The translations under genes and the position numbers were made by a program. A DNA stretch of 64,000 nt from Mastigamoeba balamuthi (taxonomy: Eukaryota; Evosea; Mastigamoebida; Mastigamoebidae), in contig CACRSC010000075.1 of NCBI GenBank assembly GCA_902651635.1, positions 598,244 through 662,243 on the forward strand. The letters run 5' to 3'. Of this stretch, positions 22,253 to 33,669 are shown in pieces. The notes below the pieces were generated by a model that ran no database searches, had not been told where the DNA came from, and was given only the letters and a program-made list of their open reading frames with translations. The stretch's first letter is position 1; each line of letters starts with the position of its first letter.

Positions 22253-25200
22253 ATGAGCGACCAGGCAGGCTCTCCCAAGCGCACGCTGCTCTCGCCCCTG
22301 GCTGCCGTCTTCGGGTACGGCTGCACTGCACTGCCCCCGCTGCGTGTTTGTTCGCTTTTTCTCTCTTTTTCGCCCCCTCCGCTCGTTTGAATTCGCGTCC
22401 GCTCGGGCGCCGACGTCGCCGCGCTGGGGCCCCGCGCGCCGCGCGATTCGGCGCCTGCGCCGCCGGGGCAGCGCGAACCGAAAGGCGCCGCGGTGCGCGG
22501 GGCCGCGTGTCGCGCGCTGTGGACGCTTTTCTGTTGAATTCGGGTCTTTGGGTTCGCCTTCTTCTGTGCTGCGCCCACGCGGTGTGCTCCCCCGCCCGGC
22601 GGCAGGCGCCGTCCCTGTGCTCGGGGACAGTGGCTGCGTCTGCTCTCTGTTCCGTGCCTGCGGCGTGTGCCAGGCTTTGTTCTGCATGTGCCTGCAGTTT
22701 TTGCTGAGCCGACGGCCCCACACACACGCATCTCTTATCGGCATCTCACCCGCTCGCTCGCTCTGCGCCTGTGCTGCGCCCTCTGTGCGCTCCTTACGCC
22801 CTCCCTTCTCTCTCTCTCTCTCCCCCTCTCTGCTCGCCACCAAAGATCGAGGAAGGCGGCAAAGGACGCGGCCCAGCAGCAGGGGGCCGCAGCCCAGCAG
22901 GGCCAGCAGGGCCAGCAGCAGCAGCCGCAGCAGGCGCAGCAGCCGCAACAGGGGACGCAGCCCGCACGCGTGGCGTCGCCCCCCTCTGCGGACCCCGTGC
23001 CCTCTGCCCGTGCGCCCAACTGCCCCCCACCGCTCTCTCTCTCTAGCGCACACTCCAGCCCCCCACCTCTGTCTGCCCCTCCACCCTCTCACCCCCTTCC
23101 ACCCCTTCCCCCCCCTCTGCATGCGTCACCACCCCTGCCTCTTGCCTTTGCCCCTCGCTCTTTTTTTACACCACGCGGTGTTTTCGTTCGGAACTTCACT
23201 TTTCCTGGCGCTTTATCCCGATCCGTGATCTGACGTCACCAACCTCTTTTTCCACTTGTGCGTCATCCACCCCCTCTGACTCACCCGCCATCATCCCGCG
23301 CTCAGCCGAGGGGTCGGACGACATGGCGGTCGAGGTCGTGACGGGCGACGGGCAGCAGGCGGGTCAGGCCGTCAGCGTGCCTGTGGCCGTGGCGCCGTTC
23401 CTGGCCAGCCTGACCTCGTACGTCCGCGAGGAGATCAGGTGCGCCATAATATCTCTCGGGAGAGATCTCGCTACGATATCTCGCTGATTCTCCCACCTGC
23501 GGTCGCAGCCCCGACATCGCGCGCCAGTGGCTGCAGTCGCGCGGCCTCCCAGCCGCTGCCGTCCCGCCGATCCTGGCCAACATCCCGCTGCACACGTTCC
23601 TGCTCGCCGACGGGGTGCGCGGGTTCCGAGAAGTTTCCCGGAACTGACAGGGAGATTTCTCTGGGAATATCTGCTCTGGTTCCCAGATGAGGGTGTCGTT
23701 CTGCTCGTTCTTCTTCGCCATCAGGAACGCTGCGGGCGACACTGCGCACATGCAGCTGATCGAGCAGCCCGCCGAGTCGGTCACCGTGACGCTGCAGCCC
23801 GCGCCGGCGGGGTCCGCGTCGTCCGAGGCGGAGCCCATGGACCAGAGCCCCTCGGCCTCGGGCAACCCCGTCCGCGCCCCCAAGGCCTACGCGGTCAACA
23901 CGAGCGTCTCTGTCGTACGTGTCCCGTTTGGGGCAAAGTGCACGGAGTTCAAGCCGGGAATTGGCCGGGAAGGGAAAAGATGCACTGAAAATCAACCAAC
24001 GCCGTCCCGCGCAGATCGGGAAGCGGAACGTGTCGCCCGCGCTGCTGAGGGACCACCTGAACGCGTCTGCGGCGACGATGGCGTGCCTGCGCGACGCCGA
24101 GCGGCCCGTGTGGAAGGGCAGTGACATTGCGATGCGCATCCACTACCTGCTCAAGGAGCACTTTGTCGAGATCGCCGGCTACAAGTACGAGGTCGGCGCC
24201 CCCAGCCACAGGTACGCGAAAATCTCCGAGAGATATTCCTTCGATTCCAAGATCCCGCGATCTTCTCTGCGGAATCCCTGCTGTTGATATCGACTGATTT
24301 TCCCTGCTGTGCAGGTGGACGGGGGTCATCGGGGGGCTCAGCGCGCCGCACCTGATGCACATCGCGAACGAGTGCAACGCGCTGATGAAGGACGAGCCGA
24401 CGCTGCTGCGCATCAAGGCGCCGGTGTACGTGATCGGGGACCTGCACGGCAACTACAAGGACTTTGTCTACTTTGCCAAGTCCTTCGGCCTCTGGAACAG
24501 CGCCGAGTTTGTCCCCGCAAAGTTCCTCTTCCTCGGCGACTACGTCGACCGCGGGCCCCACAGCATCGAGACCCTCGCCTTTGTCCTGGCCCTCAAGTGC
24601 AGGTGCGCGCTGCCGCTGGCTCTGTTTTGTTTTGTTTGCTTTGTTTTGGTTTGTTTTGCCTTGTTTGTTTTGTTTGCTTCCTCGGACCAGTCCCGTGCCG
24701 TCTCGTCTGTGCGACGAAGAGTCCTTGATGGAGCAAGGGCCAAATGAGCTTTTTGCTCTGCTCCACCATCAGTTGCTTCTCGACGAGCAGTCGCTGCCAC
24801 TGGCTGCCACTACCACTGCCACTGCCGCAGCATCAGTGGCAGGGCTGTGTAGTGCTGCAGGGGCAGGGCCCCAGGGCCCCACACCACCCCCTCGCTGCCG
24901 CTGGCCGCTGTCGCTGTGGTGCTGACACTGGGCCCTCGTCTGTGCGCGCAGGTACCCCGACAAGATCTTCCTGCTGCGGGGCAACCACGAGTGCGCCGAG
25001 ATCAACGGCGACGAGGAGCTGTACCTGAGCGGGTCGTTCAAGACGCAGTGCAAGCTGCTCTACGGCCACAAGGACGGCGAGGAGCTCTGGCGCGCGTTCA
25101 ACAAGTGCTTTGAGATGATGCCGCTCGCCGCCGTCGTGGACAAGAAGATCTTCTGCGTCCACGCGGGCATCCCGCGCTTCCTGGCCCGCAACCCCACGAG

Positions 25201-25875
25201 CGAGATCCTCGACATCATCGCCAGCGTGCGGCGCCCGCCGTGCCTGACGGACGACTTTGTGTTCGACCTGCTCTGGTCGGACCCCGCGACGCCCGCAGAG
25301 GAGCGCGCCATCGGCATGGACGGCTTCCCGCCGGGCTTTGGGCGCAACAGCCGCGGGCCCGCGACGTGCGTGTTCGGGAAGGAGGCCGTGAGGCTCTTCT
25401 GCGAGCGCAGCGGGTGCTCGCACATGATCCGCGCGCACCAGAGCCCCAAGCTCGGCATCGACGTCGCCAAGAACGCCCAGATCCTCACAGTCTTCTCGAG
25501 CAGCCACTACTGCGGCGGCTACAACCGCGCCGCGGCCGTGCTCATCTACGCCCACAAGTGCGCCCTCTTCCCCTGCTGTTTGCCGAAGTGGCCACTGCGC
25601 TGTCTGTTGCCTTCTGTTTGGTTGCTTGCTTGGTAAGATCTGCGGACGCCACACACTTGCTTTGCGTTGTGGGGAGGTGGTGCTCATGAATGGAGGCCTC
25701 TACGGTGGCTGGGAGGAAGGGGACAGAACCGAGCATCCAAGGGAGTGAGTGGGACCTCTTTCTCGGTGGCACGCTGCTGACTGATGCCCTGCACAGGCTC
25801 GACATCATCGTGTCGAACCCCGAGGCGCCCGAGCCCGACATCTTCATTGCAAACGAGGACTACCGCACCACCTGA
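22253..25875 (+). CDS. PPP-family Ser/Thr protein phosphatase with long N-terminal extension
   Basis: A multi-exon gene. Exon 1 (22253 to about 22315) gives MSDQAGSPKRTLLSP; exon 2 (from about 22851) is Gln-rich. Exons at about 23310-23440, 23508-23615, 23686-23915, 24015-24211 and 24315-24602 build an extension (ARQWLQSRGLPAAAV, RNVSPALLRDHLNASA) and then the catalytic core. The core motifs are GDLHGNYKDF, GDYVDRGPHS, LLRGNHECAE (from 24952), VHAGIPRF, RAHQSPKLG and FSSSHYCGGYN, so the metal-binding and catalytic residues of the PP1/PP2A/PP2B fold are complete. The last short exon (about 25799-25875) encodes EAPEPDIFIANEDYRTT. The roughly 230-residue extension with no recognised domain distinguishes it from plain PP1. 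Exon 2 limits are uncertain because of low complexity. Confidence 0.82.
24627..24680 (+). repeat. T/G-rich low-complexity tract in an intron
   Basis: An irregular TTTGTTTTG-type tract in the intron separating the GDYVDRG exon from the RGNHE exon of the PPP phosphatase gene. A similar tract occurs at about 50141-50185 in an intron of the LRR/A9 gene. Confidence 0.6.
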
Positions 25876-26499
25876 GCGGGCCCCGGACAGCCGCAGAGCG
25901 AGGGCAGCGCCAGCGCACGCCCTGCCAACGCATGCGCGCTGCCGCTCTGCGACAGGGGACCCCACGGCCACAGCGGCGGAGCGCGTGGGCGGCGGAGGGG
26001 AGGAGGGCGCAACAAGCAGAGCTCTCTGTCCCCCGGCTGCTCTCTGCGCTGCACCGCGCACACCACTCCCCTCTTTTCCCTTCGTTTTTTTTCTCTTACT
26101 AGTTGCCTTCATCGCACCCACAAGTGAACACACCCCTCCCGCCAAACGAACATGGCATTCCCCCGGCTGCACCCCCGCCGTAGCCCTCCCTTCCCACCCC
26201 CACAGCCAGAGAGCTATGGACGCCGCTCAGCGAGTGCACTGTTGCGTTTATGAAAAGAACAAAAAAATGCAAGCAAAACACAACACAAAAGCAAAACAAA
26301 CAATAGATAAATCAAGTAACCCTCGATTATTGCGACCACCCACGCCTGCCAAGCCAGCCATTTTCGTGACCCGACTATTTTTATTGGTTTTTACGTATTT
26401 CTCCCGTTCTGCCTTCCCGCCACGAACTCGCGCAAATCCAGTGGAAGATATTTATGAGGTATCTGTTCAGTTTTTCCTGTGAAAGGAAAGCAAGAGCTG
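25876..26499. other. Intergenic region between PPP phosphatase and C45 hydrolase
   Basis: About 620 bp, pyrimidine-rich and then A-rich, without a convincing exon. It contains the AGATATTT...GGTATCT element at 26446-26464. Confidence 0.5.
26446..26464 (+). promoter_or_regulatory. GATATTT-type element upstream of the C45 hydrolase gene
   Basis: AGATATTTATGAGGTATCT is an imperfect palindrome ending 35 nt before the ATG at 26500. It resembles the elements at 20308, 34172 and 50767. Confidence 0.4.
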
Positions 26500-28318
26500 A
26501 TGAGGGAGCCGACGACGGGTGTTGGGTGTGGGCTGGCCCTGCTGGTCGCAGCCCTCGCAGCCCACGCAGCAGCCACCTCGCTGCCCTCGCTGATGCTCAC
26601 CGCGACCTCCGCGTACGACGTGAGTGGCCCCTTGCAGCCCCCGCAACAGCCCACAGCGACACAGCACAGCAACACAACAAACACGACATCAGAGCTGACG
26701 TAACAACACGTCACTGGGGCACAGCTGGGGGTGCAGATCGGGCAGCGGACGCGGGAGGGGGTGCAGCTGTGGGTGCGGAGCGACGCGCCGGCGCTGGAGC
26801 GGTGGGCAGCGGGGCACCGGGGGCAGTGGGAGGCGCTGCTGCGGGCCAACGTCGAGCGCTTCCCGCGCGTCGCCGACGAGCTGCGGGGCGTCGCGGCGGG
26901 CGCGGGGCTGGGCAACGACACGGCGCTGTTCCTGATGGCCATGAGCCCCGAGATCCGGGCGCTCGTCAGCGAGGCCGAGGCCGTGCCCGAGGGCTGCTCC
27001 GACGTCCTCTCGCGCCGCGGCGGCGCCTTCCTCGCCCACAACGAGGACTGGGACGCCCAGTACAAGAACTGTGCGCCCCGGGCGGGCAATTCAATCTAAT
27101 TTGTGTGCTCCCCTCCAATCGGCGCTGCGCATATCAATTGATTTCCGACGCCAAAGTTATTCGTTTCTCTACAAATTCCAAACGAAAACCGCTCAATTGA
27201 TTTATGCATGTACGTGGAACTTGCGTTTTTAAAAAACTGTTATCCGCATCGGTTTCAAGTTTGGTGCATTCACGATGCCCCCCAGACCCCCTGGGTGGCC
27301 CATCAATTGACTCGCTCCCCGCAACCACCACGCCCCCTCCTGCTCCCCCCCCTCGGGCAGGGTCGTACATGGTGACGGCGCGGCAGCAGCACCTGGGGGG
27401 CCTGCAGGTGTCGTCGCTGGCCTACCCCGCGTACCCCTACGGCTTCACCTTCGGCTGGAGCTCTGCCGGCGTCGCCCTCTCGTGCAACGCGCTGGGCCCC
27501 GCGGGCATCACGGCGCGCGCAGGCCTGCTGGCGCGCTACTTCATCAACCGCGACGCCCTCGACGCCTCCAACTGCTCCGACGCCCTCGCCCGCATCCGCT
27601 CGCACGTCCAGGGTCCCGGCGCCGCCTACGGCTTCGCCGTCAGCGTCGCCTGCCTCTGGACCAACCGCCTCTACAACCTCGAGATCGCCGGCAAATGTCC
27701 GTCATGGCGCACAATTGATACTAGCTTCGGGTTTTTTTTGTTCTTTAGCTTTCAGTGTTTTTGTGTAAAAAAACAAAGTGCGAAGGCTAATCGATGGCGG
27801 GGCTCAACTCGCGGCTCGCTGCAGCGGTGGACGAGGTGGAGGTGGGCAAGGACCAGTGGCTGTGGCACGTGAACATGTACAACAGGCTCAACGGGTCGTC
27901 GTTCCCGCAGGTCGTCGGCAAGAGCGCGCAGCACCGCGCGGCGCGGTTCCGCCAGTTTGCGGCGCCATGGGGCGCGCGGGACGTGGCGGCGATGCTGGGC
28001 GACCAGGGCGACCGCGAGTACCCGATCTACCGCGACGCGAGGGCGCCCGACACGGGCGTGACGGTGGCGACGGCGCTGTTCGACCTGGGCGAGGGCAGCG
28101 TGATGCTCTATGTCGACAGCCCCGCCGCGTGGCAGCCGGCGACCGTCGTGCAGCTGCCGCGGGCGCCGAGGGCTGGCGCCTGCGCGTGGGAGATCGCCAC
28201 GTGGTCGCTGGTGGGCGTGTGCGCGGCGCTGCTCGTCTGCTGCGGGGTGCTGGCGCTGAGGCTCTGCCTGGCCCGGGACGTGGTCCACAGCTACCGCCCC
28301 GTCCCCGTCGACTCGTGA
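26500..28318 (+). CDS. C45-type Ntn hydrolase (acyltransferase-like) with C-terminal membrane anchor
   Basis: Four exons. The ATG at 26500 gives a signal peptide (GLALLVAALAAHAAATS). Exon 2 (about 26727-27071) contains the presumed N-terminal-nucleophile site EGCSDVLSRRGGAFLAHNEDWD. In peptidase C45/acyl-CoA:6-aminopenicillanate acyltransferase relatives this Cys becomes the N-terminal nucleophile after self-cleavage, and the HNEDWD segment is typical. Exon 3 (about 27361-27695) has YPYGFTFGWSSAGVALS and LARYFINRDALDAS. Exon 4 (about 27790-28318) has QWLWHVNMYNRLNGSS and a C-terminal membrane helix (LVGVCAALLVCCGVLAL). A secreted or lumenal, membrane-tethered amide hydrolase or acyltransferase is likely; the substrate is unknown. 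A (AAC)n repeat follows the stop codon. Confidence 0.72.
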
Positions 28319-28331
28319 GCAGCAAAAAAGA

Positions 28332-28361
28332 GCAACAACAACAACAACAACAACAACAACA
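28332..28361 (+). repeat. (AAC)n microsatellite
   Basis: Ten consecutive AAC-type units just downstream of the C45 hydrolase stop codon. Confidence 0.9.
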
Positions 28362-28614
28362 GCCCTGGCTACGGTTCGTGGCAAGTCGTCTGCCTTGTTT
28401 GTCTGTCCCGTGGGAGTGTGTTGTTCTTCCTTGTGTTGGTTGTCCCGCGGGAGTGTGTCGTTCTTTCTTGCGTTTGTTTTGGTGGTTGTGTTGTTCTTGC
28501 TTGCCCAGCTCAGCCGCAGCCAGTCGTTTTGCTGGCAGCCGGTCTGGGCTCTGGCGCGGAGGCCATTCAGTCGTGTTGCCTCTCGCTGCCCCTCCATCTT
28601 CGTCCTCTGGCCCG

Positions 28615-30381
28615 TCACAGCTGCATGTTGATGTCCGGGAAGTCCATGCCCCCCCTGGGCGGCTGGTTCCCAGCCTGGAACGGGTTCGCCTGGGCCACGA
28701 AGGGGTTGGGCGGCACCTGGGCCACGAAGGGGTTGGGCGGCGCCTGCTGCTGCTGCGGCACCTGGGCCTGCTGCTGCGGCGGCGGCGGCGCCTGGGCCTG
28801 CTGCTGCTGCTGCGGCGGCGCCTGGGCCTGCTGCTGCTGCTGCTGCATCTGCGCCGCCTGCTGCTGCGCCTGGGCCTGCGCCGCCTGCTGCTGCTGCTCC
28901 ATCTGCGCCGCCTGCTGCTGCGCCTGGGCCAAGGCCGCCTGCTGCTGCTGCAACACCGGCGCCACCTGCTGCGGCACCTGCTGCGCCTGCGCCGCCTGCT
29001 GCCCCTCTCCCTGCTTCTGGGCCGCCAGCTCGTGCACCGCCGAGTGCCAGCCCTGCAGGGAGCGGTGCTCGAGCTGCGCCGCGTTCTGGAGCAGCTCCGC
29101 CAGCGAGTGCAGCGCGCGCGCCTGCTCGACCTGCAGGTCCTGCGCGGCCAGCTGCTGGCCCTGCTGGCCCACCGTCTGCTGCAGCATCTGCACCTGCTGC
29201 TGCGCCGTCTGCAGCATCTCCTGCAGCCTCCTCATGCGCTCCTCCCGCTCGCGCTCCGCCTGGCGCCTCAGCTCCCGCTCCTCGCGCTCGGCCTGGTCGC
29301 GCAGCGCCCTCTCGCGCTCCACCTCCTCGCGCAGCGCCCGACGCTCGCGCTCCATCTCCTCGCGCAGCGCCCTCAGGTCGCGCTCGGCCTCGTCGCGCAG
29401 CGCCCTCTCGCGGTCCACCTCCTCGCGCAGTGCCCTCTGCTCGCGCTCGGCCTCGTCGCGCAGCACCCGCTCGCGCTCCGCGTTGTCGTGCATCGCGCGC
29501 TCGTACTCGGCCTGGTACCGCAGCGCCTGGCGCTCGAGCTCGGCCTGGATGGCGGCCTGCCGGGGCGACAGCGCGCGCGCGGGCTGCTGCTGCTGCGCCG
29601 GAGAGCGTACGCGAGGCAGGGGCGCCACGGGCTGCGCGGGCTGCTGCTGCTGCGCCGGAGAGCGTACGCGAGGCAGGGGCGCCACGGGCTGAGCGGGAGG
29701 GGTCGCGGGACGCTGCTGGGGTGCCTGGGGCTGCGCGGGCGGGGTCGCGGGGCGCTGCTGGGGCGGCTGGGCGACGTGGCCGGCGGCGTTGTTGGGGGCG
29801 TTGGCGTGGGCCTCGAACTCGCGCTCCCTGCGGCGCACGCAGTCGTCGCAGCCGCAGTCCGGGCGCCCGCTGTGCGGCTCGGGCTCGCCCAGCACCGCCC
29901 TCGCGAAGCTCACCACCTTGTCCTTGTTCAGCACTGTCCAGCGGAGCGCCAGCCAGACTGCCCGCCCGCCCGTTCGGGTTGAGAAAACCGCTTCGTAATT
30001 TCCAGATCGGTGATTCTCGTCGAACTTCAAATTTCCCGTTTTCCCCTCCAGATCCGGAAAAAGGGGAACTTCAAATTTCCCGTTTTCTGACCCTGACGAA
30101 TCGTCAGGCCGCTTTTCTCCCGCCCCCTTCCCCCTCTGCCCCCCCACCCGCGCACTTCACGCCGCGATCCCCGGCTCCGCGCGCAGCCCACAAACCACAG
30201 CCCACAGCCCCGTTGCGCCTGTGAGGGCGGGCGCACTGAAGAAGAGGGCGAGCAGGCCGAGGTAGGTGAGCAGCACCTCGCGGTACGCGGTGCCCGTGAT
30301 GCCCACGAAGAGGCACACGACCCCCACGACGACCACCTGGGCGCTGCTGTGCGTCTGCTGCTGCTGCTGCTGCTGCTGCAT
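28615..30381 (-). CDS. Membrane-anchored coiled-coil, Gln-rich protein with NPF-motif tail
   Basis: Unrecognised protein. I start it at the ATG at 30381: eight Gln, then two membrane helices (VVVVGVVCLFVGITGTAY and VLLTYLGLLALFF). An intron at 30218-29934, with an apparent GC donor, joins PALT to VLNKDKVVSFARAVLG in phase. The second exon (29933-28615) holds a Cys-rich spot (DCGCDDCVRRR), a 19-residue Pro/Gln tandem repeat (PLPRVRSPAQQQQ), a long highly charged heptad coiled coil (29540-29230, many RERALRDEAE units), a Gln-rich stretch and three NPF motifs (PPNPFVAQ twice, NPFQAG). NPF motifs bind EH domains of endocytic adaptors, so a role in membrane trafficking is a reasonable inference. 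The large exon has no in-frame ATG before its coiled coil, so an upstream exon is required; the exact start is uncertain. Confidence 0.55.
29581..29694 (-). repeat. 57-bp tandem duplication within coding sequence
   Basis: Two adjacent 57-bp copies (29581-29637 and 29638-29694), nearly identical, encode two copies of a 19-residue unit containing PVAPLPRVRSPAQQQQ. They lie in the coiled-coil/NPF gene. Confidence 0.9.
30022..30087. repeat. Two identical 22-bp direct repeats in an intron
   Basis: GAACTTCAAATTTCCCGTTT plus TC occurs at 30022-30043 and again at 30066-30087, within the intron of the membrane coiled-coil gene. Confidence 0.85.
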
Positions 30382-30814
30382 CCGGTGTAGCTGGTTCTTC
30401 TGGTGTAGCCTGTGCTGCTGCTGCTTGTGCTGTTGCTGGTGTTGATGCTGCTGCTGCTGGTTATGCGGGTTGTGTGTGCTACAGGGTCTGCTCCTGTTGC
30501 GTTGTGGCTGCTGTGCTGACGAAGCAGCCCTCTGCGCCCCCTGCCTCTGATTCCCTCCCTCCAGAATCGCCTGCCCGCCGCTTGCCGCTTGGCTGCAGAC
30601 GCCGGTCCCTCAGAGGCGCAGCCCTCCCACTGCCAGGGCCCGTGGGGCAGTCGCTGCCTGCCCTGCGTGGCTGTGCGCGTGCTGCTCTGCTCTCCCCTGC
30701 CCTCTGGTCTCCGCACCGCGCGGCCGAGTGTGGCACACAACGCAGTGGCTGCATCTGGTGCCAATGGAGAAGACGAAGCACATTGGAACAGCGGGAACTC
30801 AACTACATTGCAAC

Positions 30815-33669
30815 TCAGTGGTCGACGCTGCACTGAAGGGAGGCTACCGAGGGGCCCCGCACAATCCTGCACACAAGGGAGGTCTTGGCGTCGCGGACGA
30901 CGCAGTCTGGGCCGAGCTCGACACAGCCCTCGTCCCACCCCTGCATCGCCGCCAGGTCGCCGAGCACTGCTGCCGTCCCCCAGTACGCGTGCTCGCGCAC
31001 GTCGCCGCTGAACCCGTGGCCCAGCGTCACCGCCTGCACGCCACCCACGCGCGCCACGTGGCCGCGCTCCAGCACGACGTTGTACACCGCCTCGCACGCC
31101 ACGAGCTCGGCGCGGGCCACGTCCGCGGGGAACACCCACGCGCCCGCGACGAGCACCGGGTGCCAGGGCGTCGCCAGCAGCCCGCAGCCCCCGACGCTGC
31201 ACAGCTCCGCGCGGCCCCCGGCGCAGCGCATGCACACGAGGCACACGACCCGCGCGGGGCCCTGCGGCGTCCAGACGGCGTCGCCCCTGCGCAGGTCGCG
31301 CACGGGCCTCTGCGTGCCGTCCGCGAGCTCCACAGCCGAGCCGCCCGAGAAGCAGCCGCCCGAGGCGTTGTGGTAGCACGCCATGCTGACGGTCCCGCCG
31401 GTGCGGCGCCCCGCGGGGGCCCCGGCGGCTGCCCTCTCGGGGGGGAGCGCGCGGGCCGTGGGGCGCGGGGCCGGCAGCGAGGCGAAGACGTCGTCGGCCT
31501 CGTCGCGGAGGCGCGCGAAGAGGGGCCCGCCGTAGACCTGGACGCCCGGGTCCTTGAAGTTGTTGCACTGCTGGAGCAGGTGCGCGCGCAGCAGCGAGGG
31601 CAGGTAGTGCCTGCCCCACCGCGCGTACCACTCGCCGCGCCCCAGCGCCTGGGCCACCTGCCCCTCCACGTCCTGCGCCATCGCCCGCACGCGCCTGTCG
31701 CCCGCGGCTGCGGACGCGCGCGCTGCGGCCGCGAACTCGCGGGCGACGGCGGCGGCGCGGTCGTAGTCGCCGGCGTCGGCTGCGCGCATCGCCGCGTCGA
31801 CGGCGGCGATCATCGCGTGGCGCAGGCGGTGCGCCTCGACCTCGAGCGCCACGTCGCCGCCGCAGCCGCCGTCGCGCGCGGGCTGCGACTCGCACGAGGA
31901 CCGCACGGGGCCGCTGCCGTCGACGGGCTCGTACTCGAGCGTCGCGATGGCGAAGGGCGTCGCGGCGTCGGCGGGGATCCCGCGCATGCGGACGACGAGG
32001 TCGGCGCTCTGCCCGTGGCGCAGCGACCCCAGCGCGAAGTGGACGCCCGTCGCGCCGAGCTCGTCGACGAGGCCCGCGGGGGCGGGGCGGCAGCAGGCGA
32101 GGGCGGCCGAGGCTGCGGGGTCGACCGAGGCGCCGTGGCAGGGGACGAGGGAGAGGCGGACGCGGGTGGCGCAGGTGGCGAGGAGGTTGGCCGTGGCGTT
32201 GATGAACGCGGTGCCCACGAAGCCGGCGTCGGGGATGAACGCGTACGTGCCGCCCGTCTCGGCGGCGATGGCCAGCAGCAGCGCGCTGTCGAGGCTGTAC
32301 CCGAACCCGAACGTGTTCACGACGGGCAGCCCTCCCTTCTGGTCTCGGTACCTGCGAGTTCGCAAGACCCCCCCAAAATCAGTTGAAATCGTTCACGATC
32401 GCTGCTCTCACACACTTAGCGCGCCAGCACACGTGGAGCACAGACACAGAGTCTCTGGTGATCATCCGAGAATGATCAGCCACCCCACGCAACAGCGCAA
32501 CTGGCGTGCGAATACAAACTCAGAGCACTGAGAGCAAAGCAGAGCCGCTGTGCAAGCGCCAAGCACGCCATCAGCACAGCACAGCGACGGCACACTGAGC
32601 GCAACGCTGGAAGCGGTCGTACCTGCGGAGCATCGGGAGGTGGCCGCGCGGGGGCTCGACGTTGGGCATGCCGTCTGTGAGGAGCAGCACCGAGGCGGCC
32701 CTGCGCTGCGGCGGCCCACCGGCGCGCTGCTTCTCCTGCGCGCCGAGCACGTCGAGGCCCGTCCGCAGGCCGTCCCACAGGTTCGTCGTCCCGTCGGCGA
32801 CGAGCGCGTCCAGGGCCGCGTCGACGGCCTTCCTGCCGCGCTGGTCCATCGGCGTCAGCGCGAGGCGCGTGGCGGCCATCGACGAGTACGAGACGAGCGC
32901 CAGGCGGTCGCCGGGGCCGAGCACGTGCGCGATGGTCCGCACGGCGTGGCAGACGACGTCGAGCAGCGACAGGCCGTGCCGCTCGACGACGCCCGCCGGC
33001 GACTGCACCGTCGCCTCCTCGCCCATCGACCCCGAGACGTCGACGACGCAGCAGACGTCCAGCGGCGTCCGCTCGCGGCCCGCCGCCGGCCGCAGCGACA
33101 CGAGCACGTCGCCCTCGCCCCCCGCGGCCGCCGCCTGCACGACGACGCTCACGTCGCCCCTGCCCACGTCCGCCGGCACCTGCGCCTGCGCCGCGGGGCC
33201 CGCGCCGCTCGCTGCCTGCGGCGCCTCGCTGCCGCCCTCTGCGCCCGAATTCCGCGGTTTTTGCACGCAATTAATTGAGTTTTCGCGGAATTGAGCCCAA
33301 AAATAGCGCGGTATCTCGGAACGAATCGGGAAAATGAAAAAACGCGAGAAAAGAAGAAAACGGACCAGGCGCGGGCTTGGGGGCGGGGACGCTGAGGCCG
33401 CGGGCGGCGTAGAACTGCTCGATGGCCTCGCGGAGGGCGCGGTTGGGGACGAGGTCCGCGGGGCGCAGGGGCGAGCGGGTGACGGGGCTGGTGGCGCTGC
33501 GGGTGCCCAGCCAGCGCTCGATGGCCGCGCGCTCGTACGTGTGGCCCTCGGGGTCGATGACGGGGTCGCTCATGACCTCCCCCGTCAGCGCACACACAAA
33601 CGACTCGGGCACCTGCGCCTGCGCGCCTGCCTGCTGCTGCTGCCTCTCCTGCCGCTGCTCGTCGTCCAT
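30815..33669 (-). CDS. U-box / VWA / Hint-domain protein
   Basis: Three exons. Exon 1 (33669 to about 33370) starts at the ATG giving [10 protein letters not shown] and carries a U-box ([43 protein letters not shown]), the E2-binding fold of many E3 ubiquitin ligases. Exon 2 (about 33250-32625) holds a von Willebrand factor A domain with a complete-looking MIDAS ([25 protein letters not shown]). Exon 3 (about 32350-30815) contains the end of the VWA domain, a linker and a hedgehog/intein (Hint) domain: [15 protein letters not shown] with an N-terminal Cys, [27 protein letters not shown] with the block-B TxxH motif, and [10 protein letters not shown]. Proteins with VWA plus Vwaint/Vint (Hint-like) domains are known in amoebozoans and ciliates. 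About 820 residues. Self-cleavage by the Hint domain is possible but not shown by sequence alone. Confidence 0.83.

Noticed and set aside
28741-29230. Long plus-strand open frames rich in Cys or Leu (antisense to the Gln-rich coiled-coil gene)
   Set aside because: They are products of CTG repeats read in other frames; the minus-strand frame has a coherent coiled coil and NPF motifs.
30815-32386. Plus-strand open frame across the VWA/Hint exon
   Set aside because: Ala/Arg/His-rich shadow without motifs; minus strand has clear Hint features.
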